From DAISKN01 sp963716925 (GTDB taxonomy: Bacteria; Acidobacteriota; Vicinamibacteria; Marinacidobacterales; SMYC01), in the NCBI GenBank assembly GCA_963716925.1, contig CAVQUX010000010.1, positions 1,302,001-1,366,000 on the forward strand: DNA of 64,000 nt, written 5' to 3'. Of the stretch, positions 53,654 to 61,977 are shown piece after piece (position 1 is the stretch's first letter; every line of letters starts with the position of its first letter). The position numbers and the translations under genes were made by a program. The notes below the pieces were generated by a model. It was not told the DNA's origin. It worked only from the letters and a program-made list of their open reading frames with translations, and did no database searches.

Positions 53654-54168
53654 CTCGAGATTTCCCGCAGCTCTTTTTCGATGCGGGCGCGCTGGGCTTC
53701 ACTGAGCGGGCTGACGGGCGTCCCCGGCGGCGTCATTTCGACCCCGTTCGCGCCCGGCGCGACCGTCTGTTGCTTCCAGGATCGGAGAACGTGGCGGGTG
53801 ACGAAGAACCCGACGAATAGCACCGCGAACGGCGCGATCCAGGCCGTCAGGTGGATGCCCGAGGCCGGAGGCGCGGACAGGATCGCGAGGCCATAGCGCT
53901 CCTCGAAGACCTTGACGATGCTCTCGGCGCTCTCGCCCTTCTGGATCCTCTCCGCGATCTCCTCCCGGATGGGCTCGGCGGAGTGGCAGTGCTCCATCGC
54001 GCAGGTATAGACGGTGGCGCTGCAGCCTCCGCACTGGCACATGAGGGAGGCGCAGGCTTCCCGATACTCCGGAGTCGAGAGTCGCTCCTGGGCCGCGGCC
54101 GTCGCCGCCGAGACCGCCAGGGACAGCGCGAGGACGAGATTCCGGAAATCCTCCTTAGGCCACTTCAT
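53650..54168 (-). CDS. ccmH: Cytochrome c maturation protein CcmH (cysteine-rich variant)
   Basis: 172 residues. After a signal peptide the redox region is ASLMCQCGGCSATVYTCAME followed by HC; Cys at 39, 44, 46, 49, 56 and 61. Classical CcmH has LRCxxC. The three-helix region EPIREEIAERIQKGESAESI VKVFEERYG is typical. One membrane helix follows (about 108-126). It reduces apocytochrome cysteines. It overlaps ccmF by 14 bases. Confidence 0.8.
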   Translation of the reverse strand: MKWPKEDFRNLVLALSLAVSAATAAAQERLSTPEYREACASLMCQCGGCSATVYTCAMEHCHSAEPIREEIAERIQKGESAESIVKVFEERYGLAILSAPPASGIHLTAWIAPFAVLFVGFFVTRHVLRSWKQQTVAPGANGVEMTPPGTPVSPLSEAQRARIEKELREISS

Positions 54169-56191
54169 ACTTCTTCTTCGACTCCACGAGAAGGCTTTCC
54201 TTCACCGCCTCGACCTTTCGCGCCAGCTTGAGCTCCCGCTTCGCGGGAACCAGGGTTACGACGGTGCCGAGAAAGACCACGATCGCGCCGAGCCAGACCC
54301 AGCGCACCAGGGGCTTCACGAAGATCTGGACCGTGGTCTTGTCGTCGTCGGTCACACCGGCGAAGACCATGTACAGGTCCTCCTGGAACGTCGCGTGACG
54401 CCGCACCTCCGAGGTGGGCTGCTGACTCGCGAGGTACAGATGCTTTTCGGGCGCGAAGGTGCCGACGGGCTTTCCGTTCTTCGTGACTTCGAGCTTCGCC
54501 GAAAGCCATTGGTAGTTCGGGGTTGTGCCCTCATCGAGCCCGAGGAACTTCACCTGATAGCCCCGGATTTCGAGGGACTGGCCCTCCACGAGATCCGCTT
54601 TCTTCTCGGTATCGAAGGCCGAGCCCGCGACTCCGATGAAGATCAACACGATGCCGAAGTGCACGACGTAGCCGCCGTAGCGCCGGGTATTGACCAGCGT
54701 CAGGTCGAGTAGCGCTCCCGCGTAGCCGCCGCCGCGGTGCACTCGGCGGGTCTTCGCGCCCTTGTGGAACTCCTGCACGATGGTGCCGATGACGAATGCC
54801 GAGAGGGCGAAGCAGATCAGCGCGTAGGCGTGGCGCATGCCGAGCGCCGCGAGAATCACTCCCGTCAGAACGCCGGCGACGAGAGGCCAGGTGAAGTTGC
54901 GGCGAAGGCTGTCGAGCGATGATTTCCGCCAGGCGAGAAGCGGTCCGATCCCCGTGAGCGCCAGGAGGGTGAGCCCGATGGGGATGTTCACCCGGTTGAA
55001 CCAGGCGGGGCCCACCATGGCCTTTTCCCCCTGGATGGCCTCCGAGAGAACCGGGTACATCGTGCCCCAGAGGACGGCGAAGCAGGCGACGACGAACAGC
55101 AGGTTGTTGTAGAGGAATCCCGACTCGCGGGAGATCATCGAATCGAGCTCGTTATCGGATTTCAGCGCCGGGAGGCGATGAAAGACGAGAGCGGCCGAGG
55201 CGCCGGCGGCGAGCGCGATGAAAACCAGGAATATCTTGGCGAAGTCGGATTCGGCGAAAGCATGGACCGACGAGACGACGCCGCTTCGGGTGAGGAACGT
55301 GCCGAAAATGCAGAGCAGATAGGTCAGAATGACCAGAGAGACGTTCCACACCTTCAGCATGCCCTTGCGCTCCTGGATCATCACAGAGTGCAGGTAGGCG
55401 GTCGAAGTGAGCCAGGGGAGAAGCGCCGCGTTCTCCACCGGGTCCCAAGCCCAGTATCCGCCCCATCCGAGCTCGACGTAAGCCCAACGGCCGCCGAGGA
55501 GAAGCCCGGTCCCGAGGAACGCCCAGGACACGAGCGTCCAGCGGCGGGTGGAAGTGATCCATTCGGCGCCGAGCCGCCCGGTGGCGAGGGCGGCGATGCA
55601 GAACGCGAAGGGAATGACGAAGCCGACATAGCCCGTATAGAGGATCGGCGGGTGGATCGCCATGATGGGATGCTGCAGGAGCGGGTTCAGTCCGCGGCCG
55701 TCCATGGGCGCCCAGGGCTGCGGACCCTGGGCGGTCATCACCCCGAGCTGCTCGAAGGGGTTGCAGACCCAGAAATTCACGTAGGTGAAGAACAGCGCGA
55801 TCCCTCCCAGGGTCGCGACCACGTAGGGCATGAGCTCGCGGTTCTTGGTGCGGTTGGTGGCGACGACGATTCCGCTGAAGAGCATGAGGAGCCAGGCCCA
55901 GAAGAGAAGCGAGCCGTCGTTGCCCGCCCAGAGCGAGGCGACCTTGTAGAAGAACGGAAGGTCGCGGTTGGAGTAGCTCGCGACGTACTCGAAGCGGAAG
56001 TCGCTCCGGAGCAGGAGCGCCACCAGGGAAAAGCAGGCGGTGGTCGAGAGGGCGGTACAAGCCAGCAGTGCGCGCTCGGCGCTCTCGGTCAGCCGGCTGT
56101 TCTTCTTCCAGACCCCGAGAAGAGAGGCCAGAACCGCATAGGTGGCGAACACGAGGATCGCCATCAGGGCGAAGTTGCCGAGGTGGTTCAT
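54155..56191 (-). CDS. ccmF: Cytochrome c heme lyase subunit CcmF
   Basis: 678 residues from ATG 56191, with AAGGAGG nine bases upstream. About 14-15 helices. The heme-handling WWD segment is ELGWGGYWAWDPVENAALLP, and the earlier WAGNDGSLLFWAWLLM and PPILYTGYVGF are typical. His residues needed for heme b and WWD heme are in HPPIL and the LHSVMI helix. The periplasmic C-terminal domain is about 570-650. Joins heme to apocytochrome with CcmH. Confidence 0.88.
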   Translation of the reverse strand: MNHLGNFALMAILVFATYAVLASLLGVWKKNSRLTESAERALLACTALSTTACFSLVALLLRSDFRFEYVASYSNRDLPFFYKVASLWAGNDGSLLFWAWLLMLFSGIVVATNRTKNRELMPYVVATLGGIALFFTYVNFWVCNPFEQLGVMTAQGPQPWAPMDGRGLNPLLQHPIMAIHPPILYTGYVGFVIPFAFCIAALATGRLGAEWITSTRRWTLVSWAFLGTGLLLGGRWAYVELGWGGYWAWDPVENAALLPWLTSTAYLHSVMIQERKGMLKVWNVSLVILTYLLCIFGTFLTRSGVVSSVHAFAESDFAKIFLVFIALAAGASAALVFHRLPALKSDNELDSMISRESGFLYNNLLFVVACFAVLWGTMYPVLSEAIQGEKAMVGPAWFNRVNIPIGLTLLALTGIGPLLAWRKSSLDSLRRNFTWPLVAGVLTGVILAALGMRHAYALICFALSAFVIGTIVQEFHKGAKTRRVHRGGGYAGALLDLTLVNTRRYGGYVVHFGIVLIFIGVAGSAFDTEKKADLVEGQSLEIRGYQVKFLGLDEGTTPNYQWLSAKLEVTKNGKPVGTFAPEKHLYLASQQPTSEVRRHATFQEDLYMVFAGVTDDDKTTVQIFVKPLVRWVWLGAIVVFLGTVVTLVPAKRELKLARKVEAVKESLLVESKKKYEVA

Positions 56192-56216
56192 GGGGAGGCC
56201 TCCTTTCGACTCGGGC

Positions 56217-56636
56217 CTACTCGAGAGCGGTCTTGCCCTCTGCGTAGGCGGCTTCGTACTTCGAGGCGCATTTCGCTTGCACCAGAGTCGCTTCGAAGCT
56301 TCCGTCCGTCTGGAGGGTTCCCTCGGCCACGGCCTGGGCGCGATCCACCAGGGTGTCGGGCAGAGGCGCCTTGCCCACATACCGCACCGAGAGCCCTTCG
56401 CCTTCGTAATCGATGTCGAAGGTCACGACTCCCTCGTCCCGCCGGACGATGGTCCCGGGGACGACGTTGCCCGCGACCCGTACGCGGCGCCCCTCGGCGC
56501 GAGCGCCCATCGCCTTCAGCTCGGGAACCGTCTGGTAGTAGGCCTTGGTCTCGTCGAAACTGGAGATTGCGAGCGCCATCACCGCTCCGAGGATGATCGC
56601 ACTCCCGGCCAAGAACTTGAGTTTCTTGCGGCTCAT
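56217..56636 (-). CDS. ccmE: Heme chaperone CcmE, CxxxY variant
   Basis: 139 residues. N-terminal anchor (KLKFLAGSAIILGAVMALAI), then the OB-fold: RVRVAGNVVPGTIVRRDEGV and VTFDIDYEGEGLSVRYVGKA PLPD. The heme-attachment motif is C123-A-S-K-Y127, where most bacterial CcmE have HxxxY. The CxxxY form is known from archaea and some anaerobic deltaproteobacteria (System I*). First gene of the operon. Confidence 0.85.
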   Translation of the reverse strand: MSRKKLKFLAGSAIILGAVMALAISSFDETKAYYQTVPELKAMGARAEGRRVRVAGNVVPGTIVRRDEGVVTFDIDYEGEGLSVRYVGKAPLPDTLVDRAQAVAEGTLQTDGSFEATLVQAKCASKYEAAYAEGKTALE

Positions 56637-56736
56637 TGGGGGGTATACCTCTCAGGATGGATTATACCGGCGGCTCTTGGCGAGCCGCAAGAACGAGGCC
56701 TGCCGCTATCTCGTTCTTCCGCTTTCGTTTGAGCTT

Positions 56737-57903
56737 TCAGACCGAAACCGCAGCCGGTTCGGTCTCGCTCTCGATGGGTGATTTCGAGGAGGTGAGCTCC
56801 ACCTTGCAGCAGCGGCGGCACACGGGAAAGATTCCGTGGTGAAGGAGCTTCTGCCGCAGCTCCACGTATCGCGGCGCGTTCCAGATCCTCTCGAGGCTCG
56901 TCTCTCTCAAATCGCCGACCTCGACGCGGATGAAGGGGCAGAACTGCACTTTCCCGTCGTAGGTGACGCGCCCCCCGAAGAACGGATAGAAGCAGCGGCC
57001 TTCGAGCGGTCGGTCGGGGGTGTAGTAGTCGACCAGGTGAGCGTAGCTTTGTGCCGGCCGCCAGTTGATAGTGATCCCCCTGGAGGCGGCGTAGTCCACG
57101 GCCTCGCGGAGGACTTTCGGGACCTCCTCCGGGTCGATCCCCGGATCGTCGGTGACGTGAGTGCTGATGACGGATGGGTCCGTCTCGCCGATGATGGCGA
57201 GGGTCTCCGCCACTTCCTTCCTCGTCGCGAACATCAGCTGGTTCAGTCCGATCAGATCCACCTCGAGCTTCTTCGCTTCGTCGACGACCCGTTCGAGGAG
57301 GTGAAGGTTCCCCGCGGTCAACGTGGTGTTGATGGAGAGGGGAAGCGCCACGTCTTTCCCGGCGAACGCCGCGCGCAGCATCCGGATGTTCTCCGCGGAT
57401 TTCAGGAAGGCACCCCTCTGGCCGCGAACCTCATCGTGGAACTCCGGAGGACCGTCGATGGAGACGCTGATGTGCCGCAGGAATCCCGAGGCCACGAGAT
57501 CGGCGAGAGCTTCCGCGCGGTCCTCCTTGATGATGGTGCCGTTGGTGGTGATGTAGTCGCACCTCATTCCCTTTCGCCGGAAGAGGTCGAAGATCTCGAG
57601 GAGGTTCTTGCGCACGAACGGCTCACCGCCGGTGAGGTTGAACGACGGCACCCCGCCATCGCCGAAGATGCGCTCGAGCTCCTCGATCGTGAGCTCCTTC
57701 TGCCGCCAGTCCTCGGGGTTCAGGATGTCGGCGACGTAGCAGAAGCTGCAGTGAAGGTTGCAGAGAAGCGTGGGCTCGTAGACCACGAAGTGGGGAAGGC
57801 GGTCAGCGACGCCGTCGCCGGCTCGGAGAAATCTGCCGGTGCGCCACTCCCTCCGTGCACGGGTGAAGCGGTTCTTGAGCTTCCGCAGCCCCTTCTTGTA
57901 CAT
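56737..57903 (-). CDS. Radical SAM/SPASM enzyme
   Basis: 388 residues. The 4Fe-4S motif is CNLHCSFC (C48, C52, C55). NLTGGEPFVRKNLLEI holds the SAM-binding GGEP, and SVSIDGPPEFHDEVRGQRG a typical mid-barrel strand. The C-terminal SPASM-like region has cysteines in GRCFYPFFGGRV, VQFCPFIRVEVGDL and FPVCRRCCKVEL. It could modify a peptide, protein or sugar. Nearby genes are polysaccharide biosynthetic; no peptide gene is seen. Confidence 0.8.
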   Translation of the reverse strand: MYKKGLRKLKNRFTRARREWRTGRFLRAGDGVADRLPHFVVYEPTLLCNLHCSFCYVADILNPEDWRQKELTIEELERIFGDGGVPSFNLTGGEPFVRKNLLEIFDLFRRKGMRCDYITTNGTIIKEDRAEALADLVASGFLRHISVSIDGPPEFHDEVRGQRGAFLKSAENIRMLRAAFAGKDVALPLSINTTLTAGNLHLLERVVDEAKKLEVDLIGLNQLMFATRKEVAETLAIIGETDPSVISTHVTDDPGIDPEEVPKVLREAVDYAASRGITINWRPAQSYAHLVDYYTPDRPLEGRCFYPFFGGRVTYDGKVQFCPFIRVEVGDLRETSLERIWNAPRYVELRQKLLHHGIFPVCRRCCKVELTSSKSPIESETEPAAVSV

Positions 57904-57910
57904 CGGGTCA

Positions 57911-59116
57911 TTATAGGTCAGCTGCGTGGGCGAGCACCGCGAGGTAGTCCTCCGCCATCGCCTCGGGGCTGGCCTCGCTCTCCGCGTACTTTCGCGCGGC
58001 TTCGCCCAGCTCCCGCCTGCGCCGCTCGCTCCGGATCAAATCCATGAGATCGCAGTACAGGCCGTCCTCCTCCCCCTCGAGCGACGAGCGGGCGACGACG
58101 GAATCGGGGAGGTCGCGGACGTGGATCTGGTCGGTGACCACCACCGGCTTTCCGCAGGCGAGGAGCCCGAGAAGCGTCGCCGAGGTCTCGCCCGCGGAGG
58201 GATAACGGAGGTTGAGGCAGAGATCGGAAGCGAAGGCGTAGAGGCGGAACTCTTCCTCCGGGACCCGGCCCACGAGGCGCACGTTCTCGGCGACGCCGAT
58301 CTCCCGCGCTTCCCGAAGCGGGTCGTAGTGCGCGACCCGGCCTCCGACCAGCAGGTAAGTCGCGCGGACGCCTCTGGCTTTGAGTCGCGCCAGCGCGCGA
58401 ATCGCAGACGAGATGCGCTTCTCCGGAGTCACGAGGCCGAAAGAGGAGAGGAGGAGCTCGTCCGTTGCGAGGCCGAGCCGCCGGCGCGCCTCGTCGCGAG
58501 GAACGACGGACGGAAGAGGAACGCCCATCCGCACGCGTCTCACGTCGGCGCCGGGACAGCTCGATAGAACCTCGTCCCGGGCGGTCTCGCTGTGGACGAG
58601 GGTAAGAAGGCTCCTTCGCACGAGGTGCTCGTAGAGAGGGTAGGCGTACAGAAGACGACCGCCTCCAATGCGAAGCGCGATCTCCGCGACGTCGTCCCCG
58701 ACCGCGGGATAGGCTTCCCGCGCTTCGGAGCGGTATTCCTCGAGGCGGGCTTTGGCGCGCTCCCGCTTCGTCCAGTCCCCGATGTCCTCGCGATAGGCTC
58801 GCACCTCCGGGCTCTCGAGATGGGAGGAGAGCCGCGCATGGTGCAGCACGAGGTCGTGGAGAACGAGAACGCCCGGGTGACGGAAGAGCGTGGGGTAGAG
58901 GAAATCATGATGAGGGCTGTTGCCCACCTGGTAGACGAGAACGTGCGGACCTTCCGGCGGGCGGAAGCGCTCCGCTTCTTCGCGCGCCGACAGGGTCTCG
59001 ATCGCGAGCTCCCGAGCGCTGGTGGAAAGCGCCCGGAGCAGAAGCGCGCTGTAGTCGGCGATGCCCGTCGGTGCCGGTGGAAGCGGCGTCAAGAAGACGA
59101 TCTGGACGGTGCTCAC
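57911..59116 (-). CDS. GT4-family glycosyltransferase
   Basis: 401 residues from GTG 59116, overlapping the methyltransferase stop. GT-B fold: FLTPLPPAPTGIADYSALLL at the N-terminus, VLVLHDLVLHHARLS, LLSSFGLVTPEKRISSAIRA and NVRLVGRVPEEEFRLYAFAS in the donor domain, then NLRYPSAGETSATLLGLLAC with the conserved Glu. Probably extends a surface glycan. It is coupled to the two genes upstream. Confidence 0.85.
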   Translation of the reverse strand: MSTVQIVFLTPLPPAPTGIADYSALLLRALSTSARELAIETLSAREEAERFRPPEGPHVLVYQVGNSPHHDFLYPTLFRHPGVLVLHDLVLHHARLSSHLESPEVRAYREDIGDWTKRERAKARLEEYRSEAREAYPAVGDDVAEIALRIGGGRLLYAYPLYEHLVRRSLLTLVHSETARDEVLSSCPGADVRRVRMGVPLPSVVPRDEARRRLGLATDELLLSSFGLVTPEKRISSAIRALARLKARGVRATYLLVGGRVAHYDPLREAREIGVAENVRLVGRVPEEEFRLYAFASDLCLNLRYPSAGETSATLLGLLACGKPVVVTDQIHVRDLPDSVVARSSLEGEEDGLYCDLMDLIRSERRRRELGEAARKYAESEASPEAMAEDYLAVLAHAADL

Positions 59117-60048
59117 GAGGGGGCGGTATCCGGCTTTCTCGCTTCGACCCGAAGGATGTCTCCGAGGTCGATCCGAACGGGACGATCGACGACGCCGACC
59201 GCGGACGCGAGAGCGCGCGCGAGATGGGCCAGGGGTCCGAGAAACCCCCGGGTGCGGTCGAGCAGGTATCCGATCTTCAGCGTCTTCGCTTCGGTCGACG
59301 TCGAAAGCACCTCGAAGCCGGAAGCCCGGAGCATCCGGATGAGACTCTCCGGGGTGAAATAGTGAAGGTGCATCCTCATGAACCAAGGCCATCGGCCGCG
59401 AAAGAGCTTTCGCCCGAGGCCGCCGAGATTGATCGTGGTGAAGACGAGTAGACCGCCGGGTCTAAGAAGCTCATGAGCGCGTCTCAGGGCGGCCACCGGA
59501 TCCTCGAGATGCTCCCAAACGTCCCAGGAAACCACGGTGTCGAAGGGTCCGTCCGCGGGCACGAACTCGTCGAACGTCCCGTTGAAGACCGAGAGACCGC
59601 GCGCGCGGGCTGATTCCGCCGCCCACCGCGAGGGCTCGATGCCGACGGCATCCCAGCCGGCCCGCCGCGCCTCATCCAGGAAGAGCCCCACGGAGGAGCC
59701 GATCTCCAGAATCTTTCTTTGCCTCGAGAAGCTCGCGAGGCCCAGGCCCTCGATGCGCGCGAGCGCGGCCCGGAAAGCGGCGCGCCGCTCGCCTTCGGAG
59801 GCGAAGTACTCGGGGTCCTCCACGTCTCGATAGAGATCTTCGATTTGCCCGAGACCCATGGGAGGTTTCGAGCGGGCGAGCCCGCAGTCGCGGCAGTGAT
59901 AGATATCGTCGTGAACCGCGAGATAGGGAGAGGTGCAGGCGAGCTCTCCCCGGGCGATGGGCGCGTCCCGGGGGACGTTCGAGGGATAGAGAAGGCGCGT
60001 CGGCTCCCCGCACAGGAGACAGGGCGGCGTTTCAGAGACCGAGGGCAT
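59113..60048 (-). CDS. Class I SAM methyltransferase with N-terminal zinc-binding segment
   Basis: 311 residues. An N-terminal CLLC...CRDCG pair suggests a zinc-binding module, as in sugar C-methyltransferase-like proteins. The SAM fold follows: KILEIGSSVGLFLDEARRAG, AVGIEPSRWAAESARARGLS, FDTVVSWDVWEHLEDPVAAL, LLRPGGLLVFTTINLGG. Methylates a sugar or glycan by context. Confidence 0.78.
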   Translation of the reverse strand: MPSVSETPPCLLCGEPTRLLYPSNVPRDAPIARGELACTSPYLAVHDDIYHCRDCGLARSKPPMGLGQIEDLYRDVEDPEYFASEGERRAAFRAALARIEGLGLASFSRQRKILEIGSSVGLFLDEARRAGWDAVGIEPSRWAAESARARGLSVFNGTFDEFVPADGPFDTVVSWDVWEHLEDPVAALRRAHELLRPGGLLVFTTINLGGLGRKLFRGRWPWFMRMHLHYFTPESLIRMLRASGFEVLSTSTEAKTLKIGYLLDRTRGFLGPLAHLARALASAVGVVDRPVRIDLGDILRVEARKPDTAPS

Positions 60049-60082
60049 TTTCTCGCTCGAGACGCTCCCGCCTCAGGCGATC

Positions 60083-60814
60083 TCAATCGCGGAGCCCCCG
60101 GCGCAAGGCCCCGAGGGTCTCGAAGATGTATCGAAAGGAGCTGGCGACGTCGACGGAGGAGGAGTCTTCGGCGTAGCGTGTCGGAATCGCCACCTCTTCG
60201 ATGCGGAAGCCCAGGAGGACCGCCTGGATGACCATCTCGGAGTCGAACACGAACTTGTCGGAAAACCCCCGGTACCCGATGAGCTCGAGAAATCGGCGCG
60301 AGTAGGCCTTCATCCCGCTGTGGAGCTCGCTGAACGACGTACCCAGAAAAGCGTTCTCGATGCCTGTGGTGAGCTTGTTGCCCAGGTATCGGTAGAGAGG
60401 CATGCCTCCGCCCAGAGGGTCGCCCCCATCCTTGAACCGCGAGCCGAAGGCGAAGTCGCAGCGACCCTGCAGTATCGGCTCGATGAGCACGGGCACGCGG
60501 TGCGGAGCGTACTGGTAGTCGGGGTGGAGCAGCACCACGATATCCGCTCCCTCGGAGAGAGCCCAGTCGTAGCAGGTCTTCTGGTTTCCGCCGTAGCCGC
60601 GATTGACTTCGTGCCGGCGGACCGGAAGCCCGAGGGATCGCGCCACCTCGACGGTGTCGTCGGGGCTCGCGTCGTCGACGACCAGAACCTCGTCGTAAGA
60701 GCCTTCGGGGATTTCCCGATAGGTCCTCTCGAGCGTTCTCGCCGCCTTGTAGGCGGGCATGGTGACGATGGTGCGCAAGGCGGGTATGTTAAGACACGCA
60801 CCGCTCTCGTTCAA
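60083..60814 (-). CDS. GT2-family glycosyltransferase (dolichol-phosphate-mannose-synthase-like)
   Basis: 243 residues with a GT-A fold: IVTMPAYKAARTLERTYREI, VLVVDDASPDDTVEVARSLG, GGNQKTCYDWALSEGADIVV and acceptor-side HPDYQYAPHRVPVLIEPILQ. FAFGSRFKDGGDPLGGGMPL follows. There is no C-terminal membrane domain. It transfers a sugar to a lipid or glycan carrier. It diverges from the DegT-type gene. Confidence 0.82.
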   Translation of the reverse strand: MNESGACLNIPALRTIVTMPAYKAARTLERTYREIPEGSYDEVLVVDDASPDDTVEVARSLGLPVRRHEVNRGYGGNQKTCYDWALSEGADIVVLLHPDYQYAPHRVPVLIEPILQGRCDFAFGSRFKDGGDPLGGGMPLYRYLGNKLTTGIENAFLGTSFSELHSGMKAYSRRFLELIGYRGFSDKFVFDSEMVIQAVLLGFRIEEVAIPTRYAEDSSSVDVASSFRYIFETLGALRRGLRD

Positions 60815-60849
60815 ACCCCGCCAGTCGAGATAGAATCAGCTCAACCCCG

Positions 60850-61977
60850 ATGACCTGGCGCGTTCCCCTCGTCGATCTCGAATCCCTTCATCGCCCCATC
60901 CGCGGGGAGATCCTCGAGGGAATCTCCCGCTGCCTCGATCGCCAGAACTTCATCCTCGGCGAGGAGGTGTCGAAGCTCGAGGAGGGCATCGCCGCTTACT
61001 GCGAGGTTCCCTTCGCTCTCGGCATATCCTCGGGCACGGACGCTCTCCTGGTGAGCCTGATGGCCTATGGCATCGGACCCGGGGACGAGGTCGTGACCAG
61101 CCCGTTCTCCTTCTTCGCCACCGCGGGAGTGGTCGCGCGGCTGGGAGCGACGCCGGTCTTCGCCGATATCGAGGAGGAGAGCTTCAACCTCGATCCGGCA
61201 CGCATCGAGGAGACGCTCACCGAACGTTCGAGAGTCATCGTGCCCGTGCACCTCTACGGTCAGTGCGCGGAAATGGCTCCCATCCTGGCGCTCGCGGAGG
61301 AGCGGGGACTGGTCGTCGTCGAAGATGCGGCCCAGGCCATCGGCGCCCGCGCCCCGGACGGAAGGCGCGCGGGAAGCATGGGAAGCATCGGGGCCTTCTC
61401 CTTCTATCCCAGCAAGAACCTCGGGGCTCTCGGAGACGCCGGGATGGTCACGACGCGGGAAGAGGGGCTCTGGGAAACGTTGAGACGGCTCCGGACGCAC
61501 GGCGCATCCCGCGACTACCTCCACGAAACCGTCGGAGGGAACTTCCGCATGGATGCACTCCAGGCGGCGGCGCTCTCGGTCAAGCTCCGGTATCTCGACG
61601 AGTGGACCCGCAGAAGGCGCGAACGAGCGCGGTGCTACGACGGTCTCTTCGCGGAGAGCGGGCTCACCGAGGACGGTCAGGTCCGGACCCCGAAGGCTCC
61701 GTCGGATCACGTCTATCATCAATACGTGATCCGGACGCAGGAGCGCGACTCCCTCCGGGCGCATCTCACGGAGGAGGGGATAGGGACGGCGATTTACTAT
61801 CCCGTGCCGCTTCACCTCCAGCCCTGCTTCCGCGATCTCGGCTACGCCGAAGGCGACCTGCCCGTGGCCGAGAGCGCGGCCAGGGAGAGCCTCGCCCTTC
61901 CCATGTACCCGGGGCTCACGGAAGATCAGCAGGTCATGGTGGTCTCCGCCATCGCCGGCTTCTATCGCCGCGGCTGA
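60850..61977 (+). CDS. DegT/DnrJ/EryC1-family sugar aminotransferase
   Basis: 375 residues. PLP enzyme with CLDRQNFILGEEVSKLEEGI, SSGTDALLVSLMAYGIGPGD, VVVEDAAQAIGARAPDGRRA with the cofactor Asp, and FSFYPSKNLGALGDAGMVTT with Schiff-base Lys. GGNFRMDALQAAALSVKLRY completes the signature. It aminates a 3- or 4-keto nucleotide sugar. TAGAAT ends 12 bases before the ATG. The 3' end overlaps the convergent GT39 gene by 16 bases. Confidence 0.88.
   Translation: MTWRVPLVDLESLHRPIRGEILEGISRCLDRQNFILGEEVSKLEEGIAAYCEVPFALGISSGTDALLVSLMAYGIGPGDEVVTSPFSFFATAGVVARLGATPVFADIEEESFNLDPARIEETLTERSRVIVPVHLYGQCAEMAPILALAEERGLVVVEDAAQAIGARAPDGRRAGSMGSIGAFSFYPSKNLGALGDAGMVTTREEGLWETLRRLRTHGASRDYLHETVGGNFRMDALQAAALSVKLRYLDEWTRRRRERARCYDGLFAESGLTEDGQVRTPKAPSDHVYHQYVIRTQERDSLRAHLTEEGIGTAIYYPVPLHLQPCFRDLGYAEGDLPVAESAARESLALPMYPGLTEDQQVMVVSAIAGFYRRG

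Noticed and set aside
52107..53702. A single 531-residue protein spanning the uncharacterised ccm gene and the zinc-ribbon region
   Set aside because: The first part is out of frame with the conserved zinc-ribbon protein; the signal peptide at 53159 marks the true start.
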